64,000 nt of DNA from Spirosoma profusum (GCF_014699005.1 NZ_JACWZY010000001.1:558001-622000); one strand, 5' to 3'; shown: positions 9,062-18,059, counted from the stretch's first letter. Numbers and translations are program-made. Notes: generated from the sequence alone by a model not told the origin.

Positions 9062-9150
9062 CTCTGTGAATTTCTATGCACTTGGTACATCTCTGTGACC
9101 CAAAAAAGTAAGATATAAGGTTGCACCAAGACGCATAGAGATTCACAGAG
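9062..9150. repeat. Imperfect inverted repeat at the isomerase 3' end
   Basis: The left arm 9062-9086 and right arm 9125-9150 are about 25 bases each and complementary with a few mismatches and one indel. The right arm contains the isomerase stop codon (TGA at 9143-9145). The word ATTCACAGAG and its complement recur in modified form in the repeat at 47728-47832. Confidence 0.75.
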
Positions 9151-10078
9151 GAATTTTTAGTGTTTTTGTGATGTACTCTTTATTGATTTCAGCGCATTGG
9201 GCGGGCGTTTTGTCTTTTTCCGGAACACCATCTAACTCGACAACTCCCCATCCGCTGAACTTAATTTCCTCCAGGGCTTTCATTACCGCCGGTACGTTGA
9301 CATTTCCGCGACCAAGCTCTACAAATTTGTACGCTTTGGGATCCTCCGGTTTATCAGGCCGGGGCGACATGGTGTCTTTTAGATGCAGGGTGTGGATGAT
9401 GTCCTTATATTGCTTTACAGCTTTCTCGGGTTCACCACCGCCTTGCTTATAATGAGCAATATCGAGGAGAAGTTTGCAGTATTTCGGATTCAACGCCTGC
9501 ACAATCACGTCCACTTCTTCGGGCGTTTCGCCCAGTTGATTCATGTGGTTGTGATACGTTGCCTGAACACCTAAATCGGCCGTTTGCTTTCCAATTTCAT
9601 TCATCACGGCTGCCAGCTGCTTTAATTCTTCGGTGGTTGGTAACCGATCTTTTGGGCGTAGACTATTCGTCATTTGAAAAGCTGACCCGCCCAGTGCTTT
9701 CACGAAACTGGCATGTGCTACGTGGGTATCAATCGTGCTTTGTTTTTTTGCAGGATCAATCTCTACGTTGCCGCTCGAAAACATCGCCAAAGTAAGCTTA
9801 TGCTGGTCAAGCATCGTTTTTAATTCAGATGGCTTGGCTTTGTAAGGACCAAACGTATTGGCACGTAACTGAATGCCTCGGTAACCAAGTGTCGATAGGT
9901 CAGTAATGGCCTGAACGGTTTGTGCATCAGAATTTCCCCAGGTAATGGCCGAGTAACCGATTTTTAAACCTTTGGGAATGGCGGTTCCGGCGAACAGCCG
10001 TTGCGAACCTACTAGTAGCGATAATGCTGATAGGCCGGTTGTTGTGAGAAACTGTCGTCGGTTTACAGTCTCCTGCAT
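9143..10078 (-). CDS. Secreted sugar phosphate isomerase/epimerase-like TIM-barrel protein
   Basis: A 311-residue xylose-isomerase-like TIM barrel (AP endonuclease 2 superfamily) with an exported leader, VNRRQFLTTTGLSALSLLVG, resembling a Tat signal. Metal-ligand type segments are visible: YHNHMNQLGE, LLDIAHYKQGG, IHTLHLKDTM, ELGRGNVNVP and GVVELDG. Such proteins accompany DUF1080 and Gfo/Idh/MocA genes and may epimerise or cleave keto-sugars. The last codons, including the stop, lie within an inverted repeat arm (9125-9150), so the C-terminal PL may be repeat-derived. A terminator upstream (10196-10235) suggests separate transcription from susD. Confidence 0.9.
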   Translation of the reverse strand: MQETVNRRQFLTTTGLSALSLLVGSQRLFAGTAIPKGLKIGYSAITWGNSDAQTVQAITDLSTLGYRGIQLRANTFGPYKAKPSELKTMLDQHKLTLAMFSSGNVEIDPAKKQSTIDTHVAHASFVKALGGSAFQMTNSLRPKDRLPTTEELKQLAAVMNEIGKQTADLGVQATYHNHMNQLGETPEEVDVIVQALNPKYCKLLLDIAHYKQGGGEPEKAVKQYKDIIHTLHLKDTMSPRPDKPEDPKAYKFVELGRGNVNVPAVMKALEEIKFSGWGVVELDGVPEKDKTPAQCAEINKEYITKTLKIPL

Positions 10079-10195
10079 AACGTAGAGGGATAATGAGCAA
10101 TCGCGAATGATGCGATTCCTGAAGGTGAAACGAATTATTTTGATATAATAACCAGGTAAAACAAGCCTGGGAGCCGGGAGTTCTACTCGTATAAA

Positions 10196-10235
10196 AACAG
10201 CAAAAGAGCGACTAAATAATCGCTCTTTTGCTGTT
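10196..10235 (-). terminator. Intrinsic terminator after susD
   Basis: A perfect 16-bp stem pairs 10196-10211 with 10220-10235 around an 8-nt loop. Read on the minus strand it ends in a T run. It follows the susD-like stop at 10241 and separates susCD from the isomerase gene. Confidence 0.88.
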
Positions 10236-10240
10236 CATTT

Positions 10241-11938
10241 TTAGAATCCATCATTTTGTTTAAACCCTCCATTCTCTGTTCGGTCGATCTGAGTTTGCGG
10301 AATGGGGCGAAGGTTGTGCGTCTCTTTTACGTTTGCCGCTCCATCCGGGTTGTATTTTTTAACCCGGTCCACTAGAAGTCCCCAGCGTTTTAGATCCATC
10401 CAACGGGTTTGCTCACCGGCAAGTTCGCGGGCGCGCTCTTCGTAGATCGTTTCCATCGTTACGTCGGCGGCTTTGAGTTCCATTGCGGTTTCTTTGCCGG
10501 GATTAGCTGCCCGCCGACGTACTACGTTGATAGCAGCAGTGGCTTCGGTCGTTTTACCCTGACGTAGTTGCGCTTCGGCCAGAATCAGATACGTTTCGGC
10601 TAATCGGAAGGCAATGAAATCGCGGCTGCCTTGTTCGTAGGTCAGGTCAGGACGGTTCGGATCAAGGAATTTCTGCAACGTCGGGAATAACGCTGCCGAA
10701 TAAGCGCTCGGCACTAAGACTTGATAAGGCTTGGCAGCCCGCTGCGCCTTTGTCCACTCAACCCCTGGAATGTAAATAGCCGTGTCACCCGCTTTCAAGG
10801 TTATCTTAGCCTTACTGTCGTCAAAAGACGTATTCAAACCTGTACCTGGGTTATTGCTCAGCCATGTATCCTTGAACGTTTTCTTATAGCGAGAATCATT
10901 CACACGATCTTTGAAAACAGTTTCAAGCAGGTAAGTTGTTGGGCGTAGCCGTTTAAAGGGACGGCCATTGGCAATATCGCGTTTCATACCGGGCTGCACG
11001 TCATACTGCATACCAAAGTACAAGTGCAGCTTATCACCGTCACCATTATTCGTATTGGCCGAATTAATGTTGGTAAGCGGATCAGTTGTGTATTGTACCG
11101 AGAAAACAACCTCGTCGTTGATTTCACCGGCACCTTGAGCGAATACGCTGGCAAAATCTGGTAACAACTTCAGGCTGTAATTGCTAATTACGTTCTGTGC
11201 GTAGGTTGCTGCTTTTGAGTAATCATCAGCGGCTTTGGCTGATGAAGTGGCTTTGGTCAGATAAACCTTGGCCAGCAAGTGCTCAGCAGCCGATTTGGTA
11301 GCCCGTCCATAATCACTGGCACCCTGTGCTGCTGCTCTAACGGCAGGCAGATCGGCGAGGGAAGCTTCCAGGTCAGCCGTAATTTGTTTATAAATATCGG
11401 CTTCCGATGCCCGGCTAGTTGCTTTCGTTGGTCCCAGCGTTTCTTTCAACCGCAGGTCAACTGCTCCGAACTGTTGTACCAGAATAAAGTAGTAGTGCGC
11501 CCGCAGAAACTTCATCTCTGCAACCCGCAGTTTTCGTATAGCGTCCGAAACGGAAGCTGCCGGAGCACGCTCAATAACTGCGTTGGTGGTGTTGATACCT
11601 TTATATATCTCCTCCCACATCTGCTGAATAATATCGACGAAGCTATTCATCTGGGTGTCATAGAAGTGAAACCCTTTATAGCTACCATCGGCACCGGCCT
11701 GATAGATATCTGTACCATATTCGGTCATGGTCAAACCGCGTTCCGAACCATAAAAATTCCGCATGGATGAATAAGCGGCTTTACTGGCATCTTCGAAGCC
11801 CTTTGGCGTGTTGATGTAATCGTTCCCAATCAGGGAGATTACTTTTTCATCCAATATATCCTTACAGGCCTGACCGCTCAACATCAGAGCAGAAAGCGCG
11901 AGGATGCGGAATGATTTTGGCGAAAATAATGAGTTCAT
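10241..11938 (-). CDS. SusD/RagB family nutrient-binding outer membrane lipoprotein
   Basis: The extracellular glycan-binding lid that works with the SusC transporter encoded just upstream. The 565-residue protein has a lipoprotein signal ending LMLSGQAC with lipidated Cys25. SusD_N signatures include the region around KGINTTNAVIERA and EMKFLRAHYYFILVQQFGAVDL (about 135-160). SusD C-terminal features include FIAFRLAETYLILAEAQLRQGKT, INVVRRRAA, ERARELAGEQTRWMDLKRW and a final LRPIPQTQID near 545. The ligand is unknown. It is 96 bases after the susC-like gene, with AATGG-word inverted repeats in the gap. Confidence 0.96.
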   Translation of the reverse strand: MNSLFSPKSFRILALSALMLSGQACKDILDEKVISLIGNDYINTPKGFEDASKAAYSSMRNFYGSERGLTMTEYGTDIYQAGADGSYKGFHFYDTQMNSFVDIIQQMWEEIYKGINTTNAVIERAPAASVSDAIRKLRVAEMKFLRAHYYFILVQQFGAVDLRLKETLGPTKATSRASEADIYKQITADLEASLADLPAVRAAAQGASDYGRATKSAAEHLLAKVYLTKATSSAKAADDYSKAATYAQNVISNYSLKLLPDFASVFAQGAGEINDEVVFSVQYTTDPLTNINSANTNNGDGDKLHLYFGMQYDVQPGMKRDIANGRPFKRLRPTTYLLETVFKDRVNDSRYKKTFKDTWLSNNPGTGLNTSFDDSKAKITLKAGDTAIYIPGVEWTKAQRAAKPYQVLVPSAYSAALFPTLQKFLDPNRPDLTYEQGSRDFIAFRLAETYLILAEAQLRQGKTTEATAAINVVRRRAANPGKETAMELKAADVTMETIYEERARELAGEQTRWMDLKRWGLLVDRVKKYNPDGAANVKETHNLRPIPQTQIDRTENGGFKQNDGF

Positions 11939-11954
11939 ATTTTTTAAGATCTAT

Positions 11955-12034
11955 AATGGTTAATGGATAATGAGAGATGGATAAAGTTGGTCTGCTGACG
12001 GATTAGCCATAATTCATTGCCCATTCTTCATTGA
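11955..12034. repeat. Word-like inverted repeat between susC and susD
   Basis: The left part (AATGGTTAATGGATAATGAG) is roughly complementary to the right part (ATTCATTGCCCATTCTTCAT). The match is imperfect. The same AATGG-TTAATG words appear in the repeat at 17383-17449. Confidence 0.5.
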
Positions 12035-15000
12035 TTAAAATTTAACGTTTAAACCGAAAGTAGTAACCCGGGTAGCTGGCACAACACCGTTGCTCACTAC
12101 ACCATCGCTTGCACTTGTCTCTGGGTCAACGCCGTTATACTTCGACCGGTAGCTCGAAAAGATGAATGGCTGCTGAATGCTGGCAAACAAACGGAGCGAT
12201 TGCAGACGGAGTTTCGACGTAATGCTAGCCGGGAACGTATACCCAAAGTTGATATTCCGCACTTTCACAAACGTACCGTCGTAGTAGAGAATAGCTCCGT
12301 TATAGACCGGAAATTCCTGGCTTGAGTTGGGCCGTGGGAATTCATTCGTTGGGTTATTAGGAGTCCAGTAATCAACCTTGATTTGCTGATAACGGCCCGC
12401 CAACTGGTTGTTATCCCGGTGGAAGCCACTCAGGATCATCTGACCAACCCGGGCATAGATAAAGAAGTTCAGGTCAAATCCTTTGAAGCTGAACCGGTTC
12501 GTGATACCACCGCTCCAGGTTGGAATATCGGAGCCTAAGAACACGCGGTCATCGGCGGTTATTTTGCCATCGTTGTTGGTGTCTTGCACTTTAATCTGAC
12601 CAACTGCGCTTTGGTATGATTTAGCCAGATCGGCTTCGCTAGTTTGCCAAATACCGGCTTTCTTGTAATCAAAAAAGGCGGTTAGTGGCTTACCGATGAA
12701 GCGTTTGTTACCTACGTCATCAATTGGTCCGTTAAAGAGTGAGATAATGGCTTCCGTATTTTTGGTAAACACGATATCGGAAGTCCATTTAAAGCCGCTC
12801 TTCGTATTTACGTTCACTGTCGATATACTAGCTTCTATCCCTTTATTTTGTGTTTCGCCAATGTTTTTGGTTACAGCGTTAAACCCAATTGATGTAGGCA
12901 GCAGATCAGATAGCAACAGATCGGTCGTCCGGGTGTTGTATAGTTCAATAGAACCCGCTACCCGACCCCGCCAGAGGCTGAAGTCGACACCAACGTTGGT
13001 GGTTGTAGATGTTTCCCACCGCAAATCAGCGTTACCGATGGTTTCGGGACGATACCCAAAAGCGGCTGTACTACCAAACGCGTATACAGTACGTCCAAGC
13101 AACCCTTGGGTTTGATAGGGAGCCACCCCCTGGTTACCAACCGACCCCCGGCTTACTCGAAGTTTCAACAGGTCAACCCAGGAAGATCCTTTCAGGAAAT
13201 CTTCATTACTGATGTTCCAGCCCAGTGCAACGCCAGGGAAGTTACCATACTTGGTGTTTTCCCCGAACCGGCTCGATCCATCCCGACGGATGGTGGCCGT
13301 CAATAAGTATTTGTCTTTGTAGTCATAGTTGACCCGACCCATATATGAGTTGATCGTCCATTGAACCAGACCACTGCCCACACCCAGCACCGAACTGGCA
13401 TTGCCTACATTGTAGAAGGACTGCGTTTCGGCAGGAACACCCTGCACGTTAATGTTGTTAAACTCGGTGTTATCGCGCTGAATAGATTGAAGAGCGGTTA
13501 TACCGAAATTATGATCACCATACTTCTTATTATAGGTCACTACGTTCTCAAGCGTATAATCGAAGTTAAAGGCGGCAGCGTTAGAAGCCTGTGGATCGCC
13601 AAATTTCCGGGCGTTTGTCTGAGCACCAATAAAACGGCCAAATCGGTTGATGGTGAAATCAGGGCCGAAATTAACCCGATATTTTAGTCCGTCAATAATA
13701 TTTACCTCTGCATAAACACTATTGAAAATCCGGTACTTTTTCCGTTCTTCAATCTGGGCACCTGGAATAACCTCAGCAAGCGGGTTAGTAAGCAGCGCAT
13801 CGTTCGTTGGCGAGAAAATCAGGTTTCCGTTGTCGTCGTAAGGCCTTCCGAGCGGATTTTGCTGAAGGGTAAAATTGTACGGATTCAGTGTTTCGCCATT
13901 ACGCAGGCTGTACATCATATAAGATGAAAGCCCCACTCTAAGAACCTTATTGATCTGGTGATCAATATTGGCACGTAGTGAATAACGGGTGAAGTCCAGT
14001 CCTGGCATGATGCCTTTATCCTGAAAATACCCCGCTGAAATATAGAACTGCGTTTTTTCGCTACCTCCCTGAACACCAATTGTATGGTTCTGCTGAATAC
14101 CTTGCTTAAGAAGCATCGATTGCCAGTCGGTATTTCGATTAGCCGCTAAGCCAGCCGCTACGTTCGGGTCGCCACCTAACACTGCCACTTTCGAGTCGGC
14201 ATAAGCATCGGCTACACCCGTAGGAACCGGATTCCCGTTAACATCTTTGTAGTTGTTTGTAGTCCGATAGGCTTCCCGGACAAATTCGGCAAATTCGGAG
14301 CCGCTGAATAGGTGAACTTTATCAAGCGCATCGGTAACGCCAACGTAGTTATCGTACGTGATGCTCGTTTTACCATTTGCATTACCCCGTTTGGTTGTTA
14401 CCAGCACAACGCCATTAGCACCCCGTGCACCATAGATAGCTGTTGCTGTAGCATCCTTCAGGATTTCCATTGAGGCCACATCGTTCGGGTTGATGTCTTC
14501 GTATTCCCTCGCCAGCGGAATTCCATCTACTACGTATAACGGATCGTTACCAGCGTTGAATGAACGACGACCCCGAATCCGAATCGTTGGTACAGAACCG
14601 GGACGGCTACCCGATTGCGCTACGTCAACACCTGCTACCCGGCCTTGCATAGCTTGGCCAATATTGGTAACAGGCTGTTCCGTGATTTGCTTGGGTGTAA
14701 TCGACGAAATAGCACCGGTGGTCTGGCTTTTCTTCTGTGTACCGTAACCGACTACCACTACTTCGTTTAGCGAACGGGTGTCAGTCTGAATCGTAATATT
14801 AACCGAAGAGCGATTGCCAACGGCTACTTCCTGCGACAAAAAACCGACTGATGAGAAGACCAGTACAGCCTGATCGTTTGGTACGTTGATTCGATACGTA
14901 CCATTGGCATCGGTGGTGGTACCGCGCGACGTGCCTTTTACCGTTACGGTAACGCCTGGCAAGGCATTGTTGTCGTCGGACGAAAGAACTTTCCCGGAAA

Positions 15001-15145
15001 CAGCTCTTTCCTGAGCAAGGTTAGTCTGTTTCGGCGGACTACTTGGAACGGCGCTAAACGCCGGTTGGCCGATGAGCGCCAGTGCGGTCAGGCCAAGCAT
15101 AGGAAGCCACGTTTTACGTAGCAGATGAGTAGTAGTTGTACGCAT
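12035..15145 (-). CDS. SusC/RagA-type TonB-linked outer membrane transporter
   Basis: A 1036-residue TonB-dependent transporter. It has a signal peptide (LLRKTWLPMLGLTALALIGQPAFSA), a carboxypeptidase-like regulatory domain from VSGKVLSSDDNNALPGVTV, the LNEVVVVGYGTQKK TonB-box region near 130-143, a plug with LYVVDGIPL and IYGARGANGVVLVTTKRG, and a long beta-barrel ending in the aromatic-rich TTFGLNVKF. There is no N-terminal STN (secretin/TonB) domain, so it does not look like a classic sigma/anti-sigma transducer although a FecR gene precedes it by 43 bases. With the SusD partner it imports a glycan or glycoside of unknown identity. Confidence 0.96.
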   Translation of the reverse strand: MRTTTTHLLRKTWLPMLGLTALALIGQPAFSAVPSSPPKQTNLAQERAVSGKVLSSDDNNALPGVTVTVKGTSRGTTTDANGTYRINVPNDQAVLVFSSVGFLSQEVAVGNRSSVNITIQTDTRSLNEVVVVGYGTQKKSQTTGAISSITPKQITEQPVTNIGQAMQGRVAGVDVAQSGSRPGSVPTIRIRGRRSFNAGNDPLYVVDGIPLAREYEDINPNDVASMEILKDATATAIYGARGANGVVLVTTKRGNANGKTSITYDNYVGVTDALDKVHLFSGSEFAEFVREAYRTTNNYKDVNGNPVPTGVADAYADSKVAVLGGDPNVAAGLAANRNTDWQSMLLKQGIQQNHTIGVQGGSEKTQFYISAGYFQDKGIMPGLDFTRYSLRANIDHQINKVLRVGLSSYMMYSLRNGETLNPYNFTLQQNPLGRPYDDNGNLIFSPTNDALLTNPLAEVIPGAQIEERKKYRIFNSVYAEVNIIDGLKYRVNFGPDFTINRFGRFIGAQTNARKFGDPQASNAAAFNFDYTLENVVTYNKKYGDHNFGITALQSIQRDNTEFNNINVQGVPAETQSFYNVGNASSVLGVGSGLVQWTINSYMGRVNYDYKDKYLLTATIRRDGSSRFGENTKYGNFPGVALGWNISNEDFLKGSSWVDLLKLRVSRGSVGNQGVAPYQTQGLLGRTVYAFGSTAAFGYRPETIGNADLRWETSTTTNVGVDFSLWRGRVAGSIELYNTRTTDLLLSDLLPTSIGFNAVTKNIGETQNKGIEASISTVNVNTKSGFKWTSDIVFTKNTEAIISLFNGPIDDVGNKRFIGKPLTAFFDYKKAGIWQTSEADLAKSYQSAVGQIKVQDTNNDGKITADDRVFLGSDIPTWSGGITNRFSFKGFDLNFFIYARVGQMILSGFHRDNNQLAGRYQQIKVDYWTPNNPTNEFPRPNSSQEFPVYNGAILYYDGTFVKVRNINFGYTFPASITSKLRLQSLRLFASIQQPFIFSSYRSKYNGVDPETSASDGVVSNGVVPATRVTTFGLNVKF

Positions 15146-15188
15146 TATAGGTTGGAGTAAGAATTAATAGAAATTGATTAAAAGCAGG

Positions 15189-16001
15189 TTACGGTAAAGA
15201 TTTTGTTGGACTGGTCGGTATTTCAATCCATTCGCCTGGTTGGAGTCTTACGGGATTATGATGCTTGACCAGCAAGTTTACACTCCCGGATGTTAGTGCC
15301 ACTGAAGTGCTACGTGGCTGTTGACGTACCCGAAATGCTGTACCCAATGCTTCAATGGTTAGATCACCAGTATGCACTCGGAATAGCCGGGCCGATGACG
15401 TATCGTTTCGATGTTTCACAAAAAACTCAGCTTCTCCATGCAACCAGACAGCTCGTGGTGTTTCGTCGTTCCATTGGCGGGCGTACCGCACCGAGCTGTT
15501 CGGATAAAGCGTCATTATTGAATTATCGGGTAGCTTGAGTTCCCGGGTTTGGTTATCCAGTGTACTAATAGTCGAAAGTCCCTGATTCGGGCCGTATTGC
15601 ATCCAGAGCGCCCAGCCGATCAACAAGACAACGCCCATTGCGGCTGCTACCGTCCGTATAAAATACCACCATCCTACCACAATCCGTACGTCGGGCAAAA
15701 GAGGACGAACGTCTTCCATTGTTTGCAGCGATACGCGGATACGTCCCCAAACTGATGAAATTTCCTCCGTCGATAGCGGAGTACCGGGCGGCTGGCTGCA
15801 GGTGAGGATAATCTTACGAGCCGTTTCAACCTTTTCGATACAGTCGGGATTCTGAGTAAGCCATATCTGCCAGTAGGCTGCTACCTCATCGTCATCAGGA
15901 TGCTGCACCCAACGAACGAACAGGTCGTCGAGTGTAAGCTCCTCAATGGTGTAGTCAGCGTATGGCTTGTTCACGGCATTGTATTGTTTCGTGTAGGCCA
16001 A
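15189..16001 (-). CDS. FecR family protein, short form without DUF4974
   Basis: A 270-residue single-pass membrane protein. The N-terminal cytoplasmic part (about 1-105, with LFVRWVQHPDDDEVAAYWQIW) is followed by a membrane segment at about 110-133 (FIRTVAAAMGVVLLIGWALW) and a periplasmic FecR domain (RELKLPDNSIMTLYPNSSVRY, HGEAEFFVKH, TGDLTIEALGTAFRVR). It ends right after the FecR domain; the usual C-terminal DUF4974 domain is absent. The start is TTG at 15999-16001; an in-frame stop lies 9 codons upstream and no ATG precedes the conserved part. No ECF sigma gene is adjacent. FecR proteins normally act as anti-sigma sensors, so its target here is unknown. Confidence 0.88.
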   Translation of the reverse strand: MAYTKQYNAVNKPYADYTIEELTLDDLFVRWVQHPDDDEVAAYWQIWLTQNPDCIEKVETARKIILTCSQPPGTPLSTEEISSVWGRIRVSLQTMEDVRPLLPDVRIVVGWWYFIRTVAAAMGVVLLIGWALWMQYGPNQGLSTISTLDNQTRELKLPDNSIMTLYPNSSVRYARQWNDETPRAVWLHGEAEFFVKHRNDTSSARLFRVHTGDLTIEALGTAFRVRQQPRSTSVALTSGSVNLLVKHHNPVRLQPGEWIEIPTSPTKSLP

Positions 16002-16144
16002 AGCGTTTGAACTGAGGGTTTCTACTTATGGAGCAGCGGACATACAGGCTAGTTTATGATTGTATTATGAAGTTTAGTTTATGGATTATTTTTTGTTTAC
16101 TGTTCTCCCAATCTACTTATTTTTTGAGTAAAACTTCTCATAAT

Positions 16145-16172
16145 ATTTAGAATAAAAATAGATATTCTAAAT
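16145..16172. promoter_or_regulatory. AT-rich inverted repeat, possible operator
   Basis: ATTTAGAATA (16145-16154) and TATTCTAAAT (16163-16172) are exact complements with an 8-base spacer, 25 bases from the GC-rich palindrome. It could be a transcription factor site; no binding protein is encoded nearby. Confidence 0.5.
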
Positions 16173-16196
16173 AAAAAATCTGATTTTTTTTATGCA

Positions 16197-16226
16197 AGCG
16201 TTACCGGGAACGTTCCCGGTAACGCT
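16197..16226. promoter_or_regulatory. 30-bp perfect palindrome, LacI-family-like operator
   Basis: The 30 bases are exactly self-complementary with core ACCGGGAACGTTCCCGGT. A palindrome centred on AACGTT with GC-rich half sites is typical of LacI-family regulator operators. It lies about 200 bases upstream of the fecR start in otherwise AT-rich DNA and has no T tract, so it is not an intrinsic terminator. It probably controls the fecR-susCD locus. The regulator gene is not in the window. Confidence 0.7.
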
Positions 16227-16518
16227 CTATCAGTTAATTGGATATAAATTACTATCGAATTTCAGGAGAGTAGTATGAGACTACAAATAGATTACTGATC
16301 TTGAAGTTTAGGTATAGAAATTGTACTTATTTAAGATAGCTCATTTAACCGACTATATACCTTTAAATAGAATTAAATAGAGTGTGTTCGTCAGATAGTT
16401 GAAAGCCTGGAGGATCAAGCAACCTTAAATAGGTATTAGGTATAAAAAAATCTACTTTTTACCAATCAGGCTAGGTGACTAGACTTAGCTGTAGGTTATC
16501 AGTAAAGTCAGAACCATT

Positions 16519-17379
16519 ATGTCCATCCGTCGTTATATCGGTATCAACGTTCTGAAAACTATGCGTTTATTTATTAGTCTAGGCTTACTTTTTACGATAT
16601 ACTTTCTGGTTAGTGAAGTCGCTTCAGGACAAGCCAAAGTGTCGGTCAAAGAAACGACCCAACTGAGTACTTCGCCATCTGCTGACAACCAGCCTGATAC
16701 TACATCAGCCACACAGCCCAAATCATTAACCTTTACGGCCTCAACCGACCAACGCTTTTTCTTTTTCAACGATACACGTACCGAAGATAATCGGCGGGTG
16801 CCAGTTAGTGTGTACGGGCTGCGGGCGGGATTCCTATTTCCCCCCCGCCATCGGAGACCTAATTTAATGAGTGGCCGATCTGCCAGTTTTAAGGCGGGAG
16901 TCGGTTTTTATTTTGTTAATCAGCAACTAGATAAACCCGGTTTGTTGCCCAATACGTCAGAATCAATCACACGTCGATTACGGATGGCAACGGTTTATTA
17001 TGAGCGGTATCTGCTACGTAAGGGAGCATTCGAAGTGAGTTTACCGCTCGAATTTGGGTACGGACATTCGCGCTATGAACGTAACGACGACAGTGCCGAA
17101 CGGCATGAATTGGCCAGAGGAGTTTTTCTGCCCCTAGGGGTGGGTGTTTCAGCAGCATATCAGTTTCCAATGATAAAATGGTTCCGTCCATTTCATTGGT
17201 TCGGCCTTAACATACTGACGGGCTATCGTTTTATTCTTAAAAAAGATATTCCGGAAAGTCAGATTAATTACACAGGTTTCTATATATCGGTAGGTCCATC
17301 CTTTTTCCTGGAAAATCTGACCGCCGATATTAAATACTGGCGTCAGAAGCACAAGCAGAAAAAGAAAAACGCAAAATGA
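16519..17379 (+). CDS. Predicted outer membrane beta-barrel protein, unknown function
   Basis: A 286-residue exported protein. The signal peptide is the hydrophobic run FISLGLLFTIYFLVSEV ending ASGQA, reached from the ATG at 16519 or a second ATG at 16561. After a Ser/Thr-rich linker, alternating strand segments (FKAGVGFYFVNQQ, ATVYYERYLLRKGAFEVSLPLEFGYG, LPLGVGVSAAYQF, FYISVGPSFFLENL) suggest a small beta-barrel. I do not recognise a named family. It diverges from the fecR-susCD locus but shares no operon with it. Confidence 0.7.
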   Translation: MSIRRYIGINVLKTMRLFISLGLLFTIYFLVSEVASGQAKVSVKETTQLSTSPSADNQPDTTSATQPKSLTFTASTDQRFFFFNDTRTEDNRRVPVSVYGLRAGFLFPPRHRRPNLMSGRSASFKAGVGFYFVNQQLDKPGLLPNTSESITRRLRMATVYYERYLLRKGAFEVSLPLEFGYGHSRYERNDDSAERHELARGVFLPLGVGVSAAYQFPMIKWFRPFHWFGLNILTGYRFILKKDIPESQINYTGFYISVGPSFFLENLTADIKYWRQKHKQKKKNAK

Positions 17380-17382
17380 GCA

Positions 17383-17449
17383 ATGGTCGATGAAAAATGG
17401 AAGAGTACTAACGTATCAGCATCCTACATTTTACATTAACCATTATTCA
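17383..17449. repeat. Word-like inverted repeat between convergent genes
   Basis: ATGG-tcg-ATGAAAAATG on the left and CATTTTACATtaaCCAT on the right are near complements. It lies between convergent stops at 17379 and 17458 and shares its AATGG/TTAATG words with 11955-12034. Confidence 0.6.
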
Positions 17450-17457
17450 GTACGTAC

Positions 17458-17901
17458 TTAAACATTCACGCCGGCTTCCCACCGGATACTGACGGCTTGC
17501 TCCAGGTCTGGGTGGAGGCTAATGGCGACTGGACAGGTGTGCGCAATTTTTTCGAGTCGGGCCCGGGTTTCATCGTCCGGTAAAAAAGGCTCTCCATCAC
17601 GATTGGCACGTAGCACCAGGTCAATTTCAATGCGAGCGATACGTCGGGGCGGTTCGCTGCTCATGACTTTCGTTACGTCGAGCGCACTACTCGTGAGGTC
17701 AATGCCATCGCGCCGTGCGAAAATGGCCATAGTGGTAATAATGCAAGAGCCCAGAGCGTTGGCTACTAAATCGGTTGGAGAGAACGCTTCACCCCGCCCC
17801 TGATTATCGGTCGGTGCGTCGGTGTTGATGTGCGTTCCTGATTGCATATGTTCACAATCGGTACGTAAATTGCCCTGATAGTCAATGTGAATCGTTGCCA
17901 T
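17458..17901 (-). CDS. OsmC family peroxiredoxin-like protein
   Basis: A 147-residue cytoplasmic protein of the OsmC/YhfA-like branch. The two conserved redox cysteines are present: Cys53 in NALGSCIITTMAI and Cys123 in AHTCPVAISLHP. The family glutamate region EAFSPTDLVANALGSC is also clear. OsmC-type proteins reduce organic hydroperoxides with thiol donors; this subgroup may have other thiol chemistry. It is transcribed alone. A perfect 9-bp inverted repeat at 17928-17953 lies just upstream and may be an operator. Confidence 0.92.
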   Translation of the reverse strand: MATIHIDYQGNLRTDCEHMQSGTHINTDAPTDNQGRGEAFSPTDLVANALGSCIITTMAIFARRDGIDLTSSALDVTKVMSSEPPRRIARIEIDLVLRANRDGEPFLPDDETRARLEKIAHTCPVAISLHPDLEQAVSIRWEAGVNV

Positions 17902-17927
17902 TTGCTAAAAATAATGAGTCAACAGCA

Positions 17928-17953
17928 GTAAGTTAGACCGCTGACTAACTTAC
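17928..17953. promoter_or_regulatory. Inverted repeat upstream of the osmC-like gene
   Basis: GTAAGTTAG (17928-17936) and CTAACTTAC (17945-17953) are exact complements with an 8-base spacer, 27 bases upstream of the start at 17901. It may be an operator or another member of the word-like repeat class. Confidence 0.5.
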
Positions 17954-18059
17954 CAATTGACCTTAAACATAAAATAATTGGTGTTGTTACGCTAATACTT
18001 GTAGATGATTTTGTGAAGCAGCCTAAAAATTTGTAGCTTTAATTCAGGATTTTACGAAA

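Larger units (their letters stand above)
16002..16518. other. Long regulatory region upstream of fecR-susCD
   Basis: No gene is visible in these 517 bases. The region separates the minus-strand fecR-susCD locus from a plus-strand gene. It contains a 30-bp perfect palindrome (16197-16226), an AT-rich 10-bp inverted repeat (16145-16172), very AT-rich DNA at 16060-16195 and a weak GGTA(A5)/(T5)ACC-type hairpin near 16438-16465. No sigma factor ORF is present. Confidence 0.7.

Noticed and set aside
16002-16518. Missing ECF sigma factor gene expected beside fecR
   Set aside because: No frame of sufficient length or sigma-70 motif exists in this gap on either strand.
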